Shown here piece after piece: positions 24,354 through 33,424 of a stretch of DNA of 64,000 nucleotides. Source of the stretch: Amanita rubescens (taxonomy: Eukaryota; Basidiomycota; Agaricomycetes; Agaricales; Amanitaceae); contig WION01000121.1 in the NCBI GenBank assembly GCA_015039365.1, forward strand, positions 1 to 64,000, in the 5' to 3' direction. Made by a program: the position numbers and the translations under genes. The notes under the pieces were generated by a model that was not told the DNA's origin, did no database searches, and saw nothing but the letters and a program-made list of their open reading frames with translations. How positions within the stretch are numbered: position 1 is the first letter of the stretch; every line of letters starts with the position of its first letter.

Positions 24354-27300
24354 TCATTCTGCAAGTATATTTTGTGACATTTGGTAAGTATATATTGCTG
24401 CTGAGGCATTTCTGCCCCTACATATGCTCATATCAATATCTGTTGTGCTTCCTTCATAAATAACACTGTTGCCAGTAGCTATACCATCATGAAACCAGGC
24501 CATACCAACTTCATTCACCAATCTTGATGTGTAATGATATTCACCAAAGTAAATTACCCCTCTTAATATGTAGGTGGCCCTGATGGTGTTTACATCTATT
24601 ATAATTCTTGAGTCAATGGTTGGCTTTTTTCCAGCAAACTGGAAAGCTAAAATTGGTAATACTTGGCAGATGGTGTTCTTCATTTGCAAAGTATCATGGC
24701 AAAGATTACATCTGTGTTGTGAGGATTCCCAGAAATTTTTCATCCAATGACTTATAGAAGGTATTTCATTTGCACCAGCTGCTATCATGCAGCTTGTATT
24801 TTGGAAATGTAAATATCTTGTAGAGGTATCATGTTGAGGACATGTTAGTAGTGTTTCAACAGTTACAGATTCTGTCATCAGTATACACTCCAAGACATCA
24901 CTTATAGATGTAAAATCTCCCCATGGAAATTTCTCATTAGATACTTTTTGCAAACTCCGACGTAACCTGTCTCTAGCAGAATTGAGTGTAGTCAGGTTTC
25001 TTTGTACTCTTTCAAAGTCTCTGACAAGTTTTCTAAGGTGGGTATTATTAAGATTTCTCATATAATCAGTCCATAATGGTTCATTATTCATCCATATTGC
25101 ATAAATGATGGATAGTATTGAGTCATAAGCACAACTGTTTCTATGCCAGGACAGACCACTGGGGATTAAGACACTGGCATCAATTAATGTTTCCCTTTCT
25201 GGTTTATCTACAAGCATTTTATTGTCATAGCATTTTTTCTTTGAACTCTGTGTATCAAGAATCTCATTATCTTCCAATTTGTGTTTGTGAGAGGATCTAT
25301 CATTAGTGGTGTTGCTTGACTTAGAAGGTGTGTTGTTTTTGGTTACTATTTCCCAACCAATATTATCATCAATAGGATCTAACATTGGGTCCAAGTCACT
25401 CCATCTAATAGAGTTATGTACTGTTGCAGGTACATATCCTAAACCTTTGTGTAGTCTATATGCATGTATCAAGTCATTTCTTCTGTCACCAGTTACTATT
25501 TTAGGCAATTTACTGTGGTACTTCAGTTTTGTTATCTCATCTAGCAACTCAAGATCTCTATACTCTTGTCTCAATGCACCTGATGCCTTTCCTGTTATTT
25601 TTTTTGGATCAAAACCCTGCAGTATGATTGTTCCAGCTGCAGTTGCACTTCTTGACAATACTGTATAATATGCCTGATGAGACCTACAGTTATTAAGGTC
25701 AACAGGATTGAAAGGGCGTGTTTTTCCTTGTGATGCAAAGTCAGTCATTGCAAAATTTGGTAACACTTCTACTTGAGATCTTAAAATAGTTATTCTAGTG
25801 TCATCAGGTAAGGTGCAAGTGATATTATTTGTTGTGCATGTGAGAGGCACAACATTTTCTCTCAAGCCTTCTATTTTGACTTGTGAAGGAGGGCTTTTCA
25901 ACTCAAGAAACAAAGTATCCAGCATTAATTGTCCTTTGCTTCCTACTTTTGATTGCCACCCAACTACTGTGGCTTCTTGACCATTTGTTATGCATAACTC
26001 AGTGGCAGCATTACATTTTATCATCACTGGCAGGCCAATACATAATGATAGCCTTCCAGCTACATGCTTGTCTGCAGAGGAGTGTGGCAAGTCCCAGAGT
26101 AATTTTTGCAATGCTGGGCTAATTTCAGATAGTGATCTGGCCTTTCTCTTTTTCTTCCTTTCCTGTGTATCATCATTTTTTTGTTTTGCTGAATCCTCAG
26201 AGTAGAAATGTGTTAATTGCTGATTGTTTTCCTCAGAAAATCTTATGCATCCAATCTTGTTTATTTCATCTTTTTGAGCATTTTTTGCAGTGATTATTGC
26301 AACATTTCTGAAGTTTTTGTCACATATTGATGCCCTTTGAGAATGAAAAGAAGTTATTCGTGTCCTAAGAAATTGAATATCTTCTGGATCACAATCTTTA
26401 TATCTCATGTTTTCAAGGCATTTTCGGAATTTTTCATCTTCAGTACTGTTATTTTGTTGTCGCATATTTTTTCTCAGTATAACAACTGTTGTTATTTGAT
26501 GCCACAAAGATCTACCCATTGTCTCCTCCTGAGAGTGCAATTTTTCTGCAAATTTCCCAACTGTTCTGCTGTATAGAGAGACACCCTCAGCTCCCATTGG
26601 TGGGGGCAGTTGCCCAAAATCACCTGCAAAAATCATGTTAATACCCCCAAAAGGCACTTCTGGTTTATTCAGTACCATACACAGTTGAGCACTAATTTTA
26701 TAAAGATCATGTGCTGACAGCATTGAAACCTCATCAAAGAACACATAGTCAATGCCTTTTAACTGTGTTCGGACCTGTGCTAGAATCTTTTCTGATGCTT
26801 TTCCAACTTTATCATTTATACCAAACATTGAATGATAGGTTGATCCACCCAATAAAGCAGCAGCAGAGCCTGTGGGAGCAACTATCACAAATCTGAAAGA
26901 TTCATTTCGATGCACAAAATAATCAGATATTGCACTAATTACTCGAGATTTCCCTGTTCCACCAATTCCACCAATGTACATTTTAAGCTGATCAGAGTGT
27001 GGCATAATAATGTGATGAGCTACTATCTTAAAAGCACGTTCTTGCTCCTCAGTTAAGGTAAACCTTTTGCATATGTTATCAATTGATGTTTCATGTTTCG
27101 TGGTGTAGAATCTCTTCTCTAAATATGACTTATCAATCACCATTACATCATTATGGTCATGTTTGTGACAAGCAACTGTTTTTTTATCATCCATGCTTGT
27201 ATTTCTATTCTGTCTATTTTCTAGGACAGTTTGTTTGAGACACTGAACCTTTCTTTTCCATTCTGAAGCAGGTAACATACAATCAGGTAAGTAGTAAGGC

Positions 27301-30300
27301 AACTTTACATTACTTGTAGCCTCATCTAAAAGTTTCTTGGACCACCCAGTATTGTGCAATACATTCCTTATTCCTTCTGCTTCTCTTTGTCGCCATAATT
27401 CAGACCTACCCACTTGTTGCAGCATCATATTATCATCCTGATATAAATTCTCAAATTCATCACATTTATTTGGCTTTGTAAACACTTCAGGATCAAATTC
27501 ATCTTGCTCAAGTTGATATTCCTGTCCATAAGGGAGGAAAGTATTATTACCACCACTTTTCAACTGTGCACTATAGTCATCACGTGCATCCAGGCACTCA
27601 TATTTGATGTTAAAGTTTCTCATCAGCTCTTGTTGCCTATCTGTAAACTTATGGTTAAGGAATGCATCATCCCATGTACACTGCATAATTTTTAAGGACA
27701 GAGGATCTCGCCAAGGTTTGAACAAGGTCAGCATAGCAAGACAGTAATATTCTCTGTCACCTTGATCACAGCGTGGAAGAGTTCCAATAAAGTTTGCCAC
27801 TACATCAGGATTTTCAGGTTTCACAACAGAGCCATGAGAATTGTACAGTGGATGAGATTTTATAAATCTGTACATTGAACTTGGCAAAGGTTTGTTCATT
27901 TCACAGTTATCTTCATAATTTGAATCCACATTCAGTGCATCACCATCTGAATCACTACTTTCATCATTTGCTTTATTTGACTTGTTTTTTGTGTAATTCA
28001 TTTTAGACTTGGCTTTGGAAGATGGTAAGGGTTTTCTGCTACAACGCCTTACCCAGTCATATAAACACATGTGTTCAATTTCTGTGGGCCTATAAATGTA
28101 ATCATGGACAGGTGATAGTCCAACTATCTGTGTTTTATTTCTTACAAGACTTATCTTTGGTGGAATGATATCTTTATTCTCAGGATTCCAAGCATGATAA
28201 ACTTCATTAACATAACTTTTCCAATTAAATGGGATAAAAGTATGGCTTGTATAATGATCAGGGTTTTCAAGAAGGTACATGCACACCATTGGAGCTCCCA
28301 TTTCTAGCTTTGTAGAAAGCAAATTCACCATTTTACTCATCAATCTTCTTGCCTTTTCCTTTTGTGAAATATTTCCTTCCAGAACATCTTGATGTTTATC
28401 AAAGATGCTTCTAATGACATCAAAGACAACATGAGTTTTGAGTCCAGTTTTTGTTATATAGTCTGAGATATAAAGAATTACTGCTTTCAAGGCAGTACCT
28501 GACCACATACAAGTTACATCAGTGTTGCAACGGAAAAGATAAGTAAGGTGAGGTGTTAAAGAATTAATCCACTCTTCTTTTTTTTTCACATTGACAGACC
28601 CTGTTTCAGGATCAACATGGGTATTCTCAAAAGTAGGTCTAGGAAATCTGGCTCTACATTTTCCATATTTATTATCCTTGCATCCTAGATAAGCTAGATT
28701 TTTCTTTCTTGATCCATCCTTGTTTGTGCCTCTTTCACAATTGTGAATGTTGGATTTACTAATGATATCATCAACTGTCTCTGCAAATTCAGCCCACCAT
28801 TGGTTCATTTCATCACATTTGTCACATTTGTCCCCTTCTTGATGGTCTATTTTGCAAAAGTCAGGAGGTGGTATTGGCATTGTTTCTGTGGGATCTTTAT
28901 AATTAGGATGATTTTCTTTTTTATGTACCTTCTCCAACACCTGATGTTGAGTGCCTGTTAAGAATTCACCAACCTGGCAGCTTTCAATCCAAGCAATAAT
29001 TTCTTTCTGGAAATTAGAGTTACAATCCAGAATATTATTCCTCATTTCTTGTGGTGTTAGGTTTCCCATCAGCCATAAAAGCAAATGAAGGTGTAATGTT
29101 AGTCTACCCTGTTGCTCAACTGTGCCATAGTATGCAGATATCTTTCCATACAACCCTCTATGTTTAGCATCAACTCCTAAAACATGCTTTATGAAAACTG
29201 TAACAACAAAATGAAAGAAATGAGCACCTGCAACTGGGTTTTGGCATATTAAGCGAAGCCTTTTATCATATGGCATCAGATCAGGTTCAAATGTCTCATT
29301 TGTTGCTGCATAATAGAGACAAATAGGATGTTTAACATCAGCAGGTGATAATGTGATGTACCAAAAAGGAGCACCACAATGGTTTATTAATGACCATATT
29401 TCATTCCTCATCCATTTTTTGCTGGTGGCTGATCCCTTTACCCTCCCTTGTATATGATCTAAGTCATTTATGATTTGATAACATTTCTTTTCTGCATCTG
29501 TTTCTGGCTTTCCTTCACCTTCACTAGCTAAACGTTCTATCAGAGAATTCACTGCATTGATATCAAGAGAAAGCAATCTATCTGTGATATCCTGGAAAAT
29601 ATGCTTATCAGCTAGAAGAAAGCTCTGAGATGTGGATGCTTTGATTTGTTCATGACTGAAAGCAACAAAAGGAAATGTTGGATCTGTTTGGAATCTTTTA
29701 TCATGATACATCAATAGTCGCCTTTTATGTTCCTTGTCTGATATTCCTTTTAAAGAACCTATACCACCTAGTCCATAAGGAAATAGCCAGGGAAACATTT
29801 GGGGATATAAATGAGGATTGTTCCAAATACTCTCAGGATCTTCTGCATGACCAACAGATAGAATTTTTCCATAACTGTTCAAATGCTGGAGTGCTCTAGC
29901 TTTTATTGCAGTAGTTGACATAGTATTAAGTTCTCCACCTGTAAGACCATGCACTGTGAATGAACAATCACCTTCTGATGTTCCATCCTCATCATCAATG
30001 TCAAATAAGCTCATACCCTCAGGTGTTTTGTTAGTAACTGATTCTTTATATTCAACACAGACAGGTGGCATTTCATCATCATACTCTTGCAGATTCATAT
30101 CTGAAATTATAATATCTTCATAATCTATGTGGTTGAGTTGGAGCCATTTTAATGCCTTTTTTACATGATTACGCCGCACAAGAAATGGAGTTCTCTTGTA
30201 ATCAGAGGTTGTTGGTTTAGATGGACCTGTGAACATAATTGCCAATACTTCTTGAATTTCATCTTTGGGAGGAGGGAGGATATTATAAACCTTTGGAATT

Positions 30301-31424
30301 GGTGACTGGAATGCTATAACATTTGCTTTCATTTTGCGCATGCCAGATGCTATTCTAACACAACAAGAACTTTGCCTAATCCGTGCCACTAACATGCGCT
30401 CTACAAATCTCAATGAAGATAATTCTTCTGGGACTTGTCCTATCCACAATCCTTGAGCAAGAGCATATTTTGGAACTTTACTATTTCGTATAGATGCACG
30501 GCATGGACTGCAAATTTGGTTGCATGACTCATCCAAAACAACTGGATACTCACAAATCTTATCTGAATCTGTTAATCTTTCTTTTCTTGAAACACCTGAA
30601 CATCCCAATACATGCAAGAATCTTGTCACAGCAGAAAGTCGGGACAACGATGATCTTGGTACCAACTGACCACAGACAGCACAACCAGCCTCTTCAATTT
30701 GTCTTGCCTCCATTGCATCACAAGTAGATTTGATTATGGTGTGTGCAAGTGCTTTATCTAAAGGTTTAGGGGGAAAGGCATTACAAAAGTTCTCATTACT
30801 GTTACCTATCATATTGATTTTGTTTTCTAATATACAAGAAATATTCATCATACTTATTTTTTCCAGCCCTTCCAACTCTCTATTCATGTCCGCCTTTGAA
30901 GTTTCTGGTACAAGTGTTTCATTATTAACCAAAGTATTTACATTAGCTTTCTGTCTCAACAATTTCACACGTTTTCTTGTTTGCTCTCTTCTTTTTATTT
31001 TTGAGTTATACTTCTTTGGATCAACAGATAAAACTGTTCGATGTCCAGCACAATGTCCTTCACATCTATGTTTTTTGAAAAGGGATTGTAAAAATGCTAT
31101 TGTTGGACATGTTACTTTCATGCCATGTAGTGCAGCAATTCTCCTTCCTGTTGCAAGTGGTAGGAAGGGTGTAATAATTACCAAAGGAATATTAATTATC
31201 AAGTAGTGTATATCTATGTATTGCTTTAAATCATGAGTATGATCTATGAAATAAAAGTTTAAATCTGAGTAGTTCATCACTTGTAACAAGCTGTTATTAA
31301 TGTATGGTGCTATAAGCTCATATGTGATGGGGTGTGTCCTATGTCCTCCTATTTCCAAACATATATGATTATTCTTTATGTATTTGGTGCAACATAATGA
31401 ATGACATAACATAATATCCTTCAT
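24354..31424 (-). CDS. Helitron Rep/Pif1-type helicase with C-terminal USP-like domain
   Basis: A single uninterrupted frame of about 2356 aa from the ATG at 31424; it stays open further upstream to 32039 through 27-bp repeats but without an ATG. The order is: an N-terminal region with CEGHC...TVLSVDP; a Cys-rich segment (CAVCGQ ... CSPCRAS); the Helitron-like N domain (PWLFPYGLGGIG); the HUH Rep motif HLHLLLW at 29072-29093 with paired tyrosines YISDY near 28460-28480; then a Pif1/RecD-type SF1B helicase with GGIGGTGKS near 26950-26975, FFDEVSML near 26720-26745 and FAGDFGQLPP. These are the nicking and unwinding activities of rolling-circle transposition. The last ~270 residues add NSCAYDS near 25121-25140 and YHYTSRLV...WFHDG near 24485-24545, matching the Cys and His boxes of ubiquitin-specific proteases. 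There are no disabling stops, so the element may be recent. Confidence 0.85.
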   Translation of the reverse strand: MKDIMLCHSLCCTKYIKNNHICLEIGGHRTHPITYELIAPYINNSLLQVMNYSDLNFYFIDHTHDLKQYIDIHYLIINIPLVIITPFLPLATGRRIAALHGMKVTCPTIAFLQSLFKKHRCEGHCAGHRTVLSVDPKKYNSKIKRREQTRKRVKLLRQKANVNTLVNNETLVPETSKADMNRELEGLEKISMMNISCILENKINMIGNSNENFCNAFPPKPLDKALAHTIIKSTCDAMEARQIEEAGCAVCGQLVPRSSLSRLSAVTRFLHVLGCSGVSRKERLTDSDKICEYPVVLDESCNQICSPCRASIRNSKVPKYALAQGLWIGQVPEELSSLRFVERMLVARIRQSSCCVRIASGMRKMKANVIAFQSPIPKVYNILPPPKDEIQEVLAIMFTGPSKPTTSDYKRTPFLVRRNHVKKALKWLQLNHIDYEDIIISDMNLQEYDDEMPPVCVEYKESVTNKTPEGMSLFDIDDEDGTSEGDCSFTVHGLTGGELNTMSTTAIKARALQHLNSYGKILSVGHAEDPESIWNNPHLYPQMFPWLFPYGLGGIGSLKGISDKEHKRRLLMYHDKRFQTDPTFPFVAFSHEQIKASTSQSFLLADKHIFQDITDRLLSLDINAVNSLIERLASEGEGKPETDAEKKCYQIINDLDHIQGRVKGSATSKKWMRNEIWSLINHCGAPFWYITLSPADVKHPICLYYAATNETFEPDLMPYDKRLRLICQNPVAGAHFFHFVVTVFIKHVLGVDAKHRGLYGKISAYYGTVEQQGRLTLHLHLLLWLMGNLTPQEMRNNILDCNSNFQKEIIAWIESCQVGEFLTGTQHQVLEKVHKKENHPNYKDPTETMPIPPPDFCKIDHQEGDKCDKCDEMNQWWAEFAETVDDIISKSNIHNCERGTNKDGSRKKNLAYLGCKDNKYGKCRARFPRPTFENTHVDPETGSVNVKKKEEWINSLTPHLTYLFRCNTDVTCMWSGTALKAVILYISDYITKTGLKTHVVFDVIRSIFDKHQDVLEGNISQKEKARRLMSKMVNLLSTKLEMGAPMVCMYLLENPDHYTSHTFIPFNWKSYVNEVYHAWNPENKDIIPPKISLVRNKTQIVGLSPVHDYIYRPTEIEHMCLYDWVRRCSRKPLPSSKAKSKMNYTKNKSNKANDESSDSDGDALNVDSNYEDNCEMNKPLPSSMYRFIKSHPLYNSHGSVVKPENPDVVANFIGTLPRCDQGDREYYCLAMLTLFKPWRDPLSLKIMQCTWDDAFLNHKFTDRQQELMRNFNIKYECLDARDDYSAQLKSGGNNTFLPYGQEYQLEQDEFDPEVFTKPNKCDEFENLYQDDNMMLQQVGRSELWRQREAEGIRNVLHNTGWSKKLLDEATSNVKLPYYLPDCMLPASEWKRKVQCLKQTVLENRQNRNTSMDDKKTVACHKHDHNDVMVIDKSYLEKRFYTTKHETSIDNICKRFTLTEEQERAFKIVAHHIIMPHSDQLKMYIGGIGGTGKSRVISAISDYFVHRNESFRFVIVAPTGSAAALLGGSTYHSMFGINDKVGKASEKILAQVRTQLKGIDYVFFDEVSMLSAHDLYKISAQLCMVLNKPEVPFGGINMIFAGDFGQLPPPMGAEGVSLYSRTVGKFAEKLHSQEETMGRSLWHQITTVVILRKNMRQQNNSTEDEKFRKCLENMRYKDCDPEDIQFLRTRITSFHSQRASICDKNFRNVAIITAKNAQKDEINKIGCIRFSEENNQQLTHFYSEDSAKQKNDDTQERKKKRKARSLSEISPALQKLLWDLPHSSADKHVAGRLSLCIGLPVMIKCNAATELCITNGQEATVVGWQSKVGSKGQLMLDTLFLELKSPPSQVKIEGLRENVVPLTCTTNNITCTLPDDTRITILRSQVEVLPNFAMTDFASQGKTRPFNPVDLNNCRSHQAYYTVLSRSATAAGTIILQGFDPKKITGKASGALRQEYRDLELLDEITKLKYHSKLPKIVTGDRRNDLIHAYRLHKGLGYVPATVHNSIRWSDLDPMLDPIDDNIGWEIVTKNNTPSKSSNTTNDRSSHKHKLEDNEILDTQSSKKKCYDNKMLVDKPERETLIDASVLIPSGLSWHRNSCAYDSILSIIYAIWMNNEPLWTDYMRNLNNTHLRKLVRDFERVQRNLTTLNSARDRLRRSLQKVSNEKFPWGDFTSISDVLECILMTESVTVETLLTCPQHDTSTRYLHFQNTSCMIAAGANEIPSISHWMKNFWESSQHRCNLCHDTLQMKNTICQVLPILAFQFAGKKPTIDSRIIIDVNTIRATYILRGVIYFGEYHYTSRLVNEVGMAWFHDGIATGNSVIYEGSTTDIDMSICRGRNASAAIYTYQMSQNILAE

Positions 31425-31465
31425 TATAATGTGATGGTATAGAATACCCAGTTGTAGGGAAATAT

Positions 31466-31937
31466 CTCTTTCAGAGGCTAGGAGTGTTGTTCCTCTTTCA
31501 AAGGCTAGGAGTGTTATACCTTGTTCAAAGGCTGGGAGTGTTATACCTTTTTCAGAGGCTAAGAATGTTATACCTTTTTCAGAGGCTAGGAGTTTTATAC
31601 CTCTCACTGAGGCTAGGAGTTTTATACCTCTCACTGAGGCTAGGAGTTTTATACCTCTCACTGAGGCTAGAAGTTTTATACCTCTCACTGAGGCTAGAAG
31701 TTTTATACCTCTCACTGAGGCTAGAAGTTTTATACCTCTCACTGAGGCTAGAAGTTTTATACCTCTCACTGAGGCTAGAAGTTTTATACCTCTCACTGAG
31801 GCTAGAAGTTTTATACCTCTCACTGAGGCTAGGAGTTTTATACCTCTCACTGAGGCTAGAAGTTTTATACCTCTCACTGAGGCTAGGAGTTTTATACCTC
31901 TTTCAGAGGTGGAGAGTATACCTCCTTCTGAGGCTTG
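31466..31937. repeat. 27-bp minisatellite, about 17 units
   Basis: The unit is close to CTCACTGAGGCTAGGAGTTT plus TATACCT. Eleven central copies are almost identical and the outer copies are diverged. Because 27 is a multiple of three, both strands stay open; on the minus strand the unit reads SVRGIKLLA. It lies just upstream of the first ATG of the Helitron gene, so it is probably leader DNA rather than coding. Confidence 0.9.
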
Positions 31938-32370
31938 AAATAAATTGACAGACCTTAACCATAGATCTTGAGCATCAGAGAAATCTGAATATTCAGTTTG
32001 ATTGATTAATGTGTTTGTAATTATTAATGTACACACCAATTTCTAGATTGACTTGGGTCTCTTTGCTCCCTTCTCTGCAATCAAGACATTCAAGTGGTGA
32101 CACTTATAATATAATGATGTGCAGACAGTGTGCAGTGTAGGGGAAGAGAGGGTAATAGTGATAGTAGAGTAGAGAGAGAGCATGAGGTTACTAGTCTGCT
32201 GTAGTAAAGCTGAAGGTCTCACCTGGGGGATCAACTTGTATTTCTATATGACATAGCAGGGTGGAACAGGGTGTATGAGATTGGAGGATGGCAGAGGAGG
32301 ACAGAAGAACTTAGTATGGGGTCCATGATGTCAAAGGTCAGATGGGGTGAAGGCAGGACATGCTTGGCTC

Positions 32371-33070
32371 ACCTATGTCATCAATCAGCATATCTTTGAA
32401 AGCTGCAGTGCCCAAGAGGCCATGAGAGAATATGGGAGGATGGTGCAGGGTGCAGGGCATCACAAATCAGCTGTGGTGAGCTGGTGCATGATGGGACTTG
32501 CCTGAATCATGGATCCGCATGTCTATGGGCAGTGTAAGGATCCAACAGGGTCAGTCATAGTGTTGGAGAGACAGAGGAGAGGGCAGGAACATGTTGCAAG
32601 GTATAGGGTAGCCATATGAACTACTAGCACTCAGATATGGTGAAGTGGGGCACTTACCTGCATCATTGATCAGCATCAATGAGAGTGGCAGGGTCCAACA
32701 AGGTATAGGAGGGTGCAGGAGGATGCAGGCAGTGCAGGAACATAGTGCAAGGTCACAGATCAGCTGTGGTAGTAAGATGGGACATAATGGGCTCACCTGC
32801 ATCATTGATCAACATATCCATGAGAAGTGGTGGGGCCCAACATAGTGTGGGAGGATGTGCAAGTGTTCATTGACATGGTGTGAGGTATGGGGTGGCATTG
32901 ATCAGCAGTGGCAAGATGGGGACTGAATCTGGATGATAGAGCTCACCTGCATCATCAATCAGCATATCTGTGAGAAGAGGTGGGGCCTGATAAGGTCCAA
33001 CAGGGTGTGGGATGGCACAGGATGGTGCAGGAACATGGTATGGGGTAGTGGGCATGATGGATCAACTGTT
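32371..33070. repeat. Degenerate tandem repeat of about 130-156 bp, five copies
   Basis: Each copy starts with a variant of CTCACCTGCATCATTGATCA, at about 32371, 32500, 32657, 32792 and 32941. It continues through GTGGGGCCCAAC, GGTGCAGGAACATG and GATCAGCTGTGGT. No open coding frame is shared. The array sits upstream of the Helitron gene. The bases 33071-33410 hold nothing I recognise. Confidence 0.7.
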
Positions 33071-33424
33071 CATCTGCAATGTTGCGAACTTGGACGCGGC
33101 AGTTATGCTGAGTCAGCATGTCACACGCTCCACGTAATGCCACTTGGCGAGTGTTGTGCACATAACTGCAACTCAAGCCACTGCCGGGTGTAAGAGGTCT
33201 TGCTCATACTATACGGGATTGAATACTTCATATAATGTAACATTAGACTCTCTCTCAGTCATATTCTTTTGGGGGATACACTAGTAAGAGGGGACACAGA
33301 CGTGAATGATTATTTGTTGATGTTTGACAAGTCGCGGCTCGGCATTGCGGCAACTTAACTGCGTTACATTGACCATGGATATTCGGCATAAACCGAGTCC
33401 TTCGTCTTACTTCGGCCTCGGAAT

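Larger units (their letters stand above)
23659..33424. mobile_element. Helitron-bearing insertion of about 9.8 kb
   Basis: The segment separates the two parts of the recombinase gene and carries one giant Rep/helicase gene on the minus strand plus two tandem-repeat arrays. A 9-bp inverted repeat, TCCGAGGCC at 23686-23694 and GGCCTCGGA at 33414-33422, lies near the two ends, and ATGTG occurs at both junctions (23659-23663, 33423-33427). Canonical Helitron ends (TC start, hairpin plus CTRR end, A|T target) could not be placed, so the true borders, or nesting of more than one element, remain open. Confidence 0.5.

Noticed and set aside
31466..31937. CRISPR-like array
   Set aside because: The 27-bp units are directly contiguous with no spacers, and the DNA is eukaryotic.
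31484..31948. 154-codon plus-strand frame in the 27-bp repeats
   Set aside because: A translation of the minisatellite antisense to the Helitron leader.
23659..33424. Canonical Helitron termini (TC ... CTRR with A|T target)
   Set aside because: I searched both junction areas by eye and found no YYAG/GA pair at an A|T site, so exact ends are not claimed.
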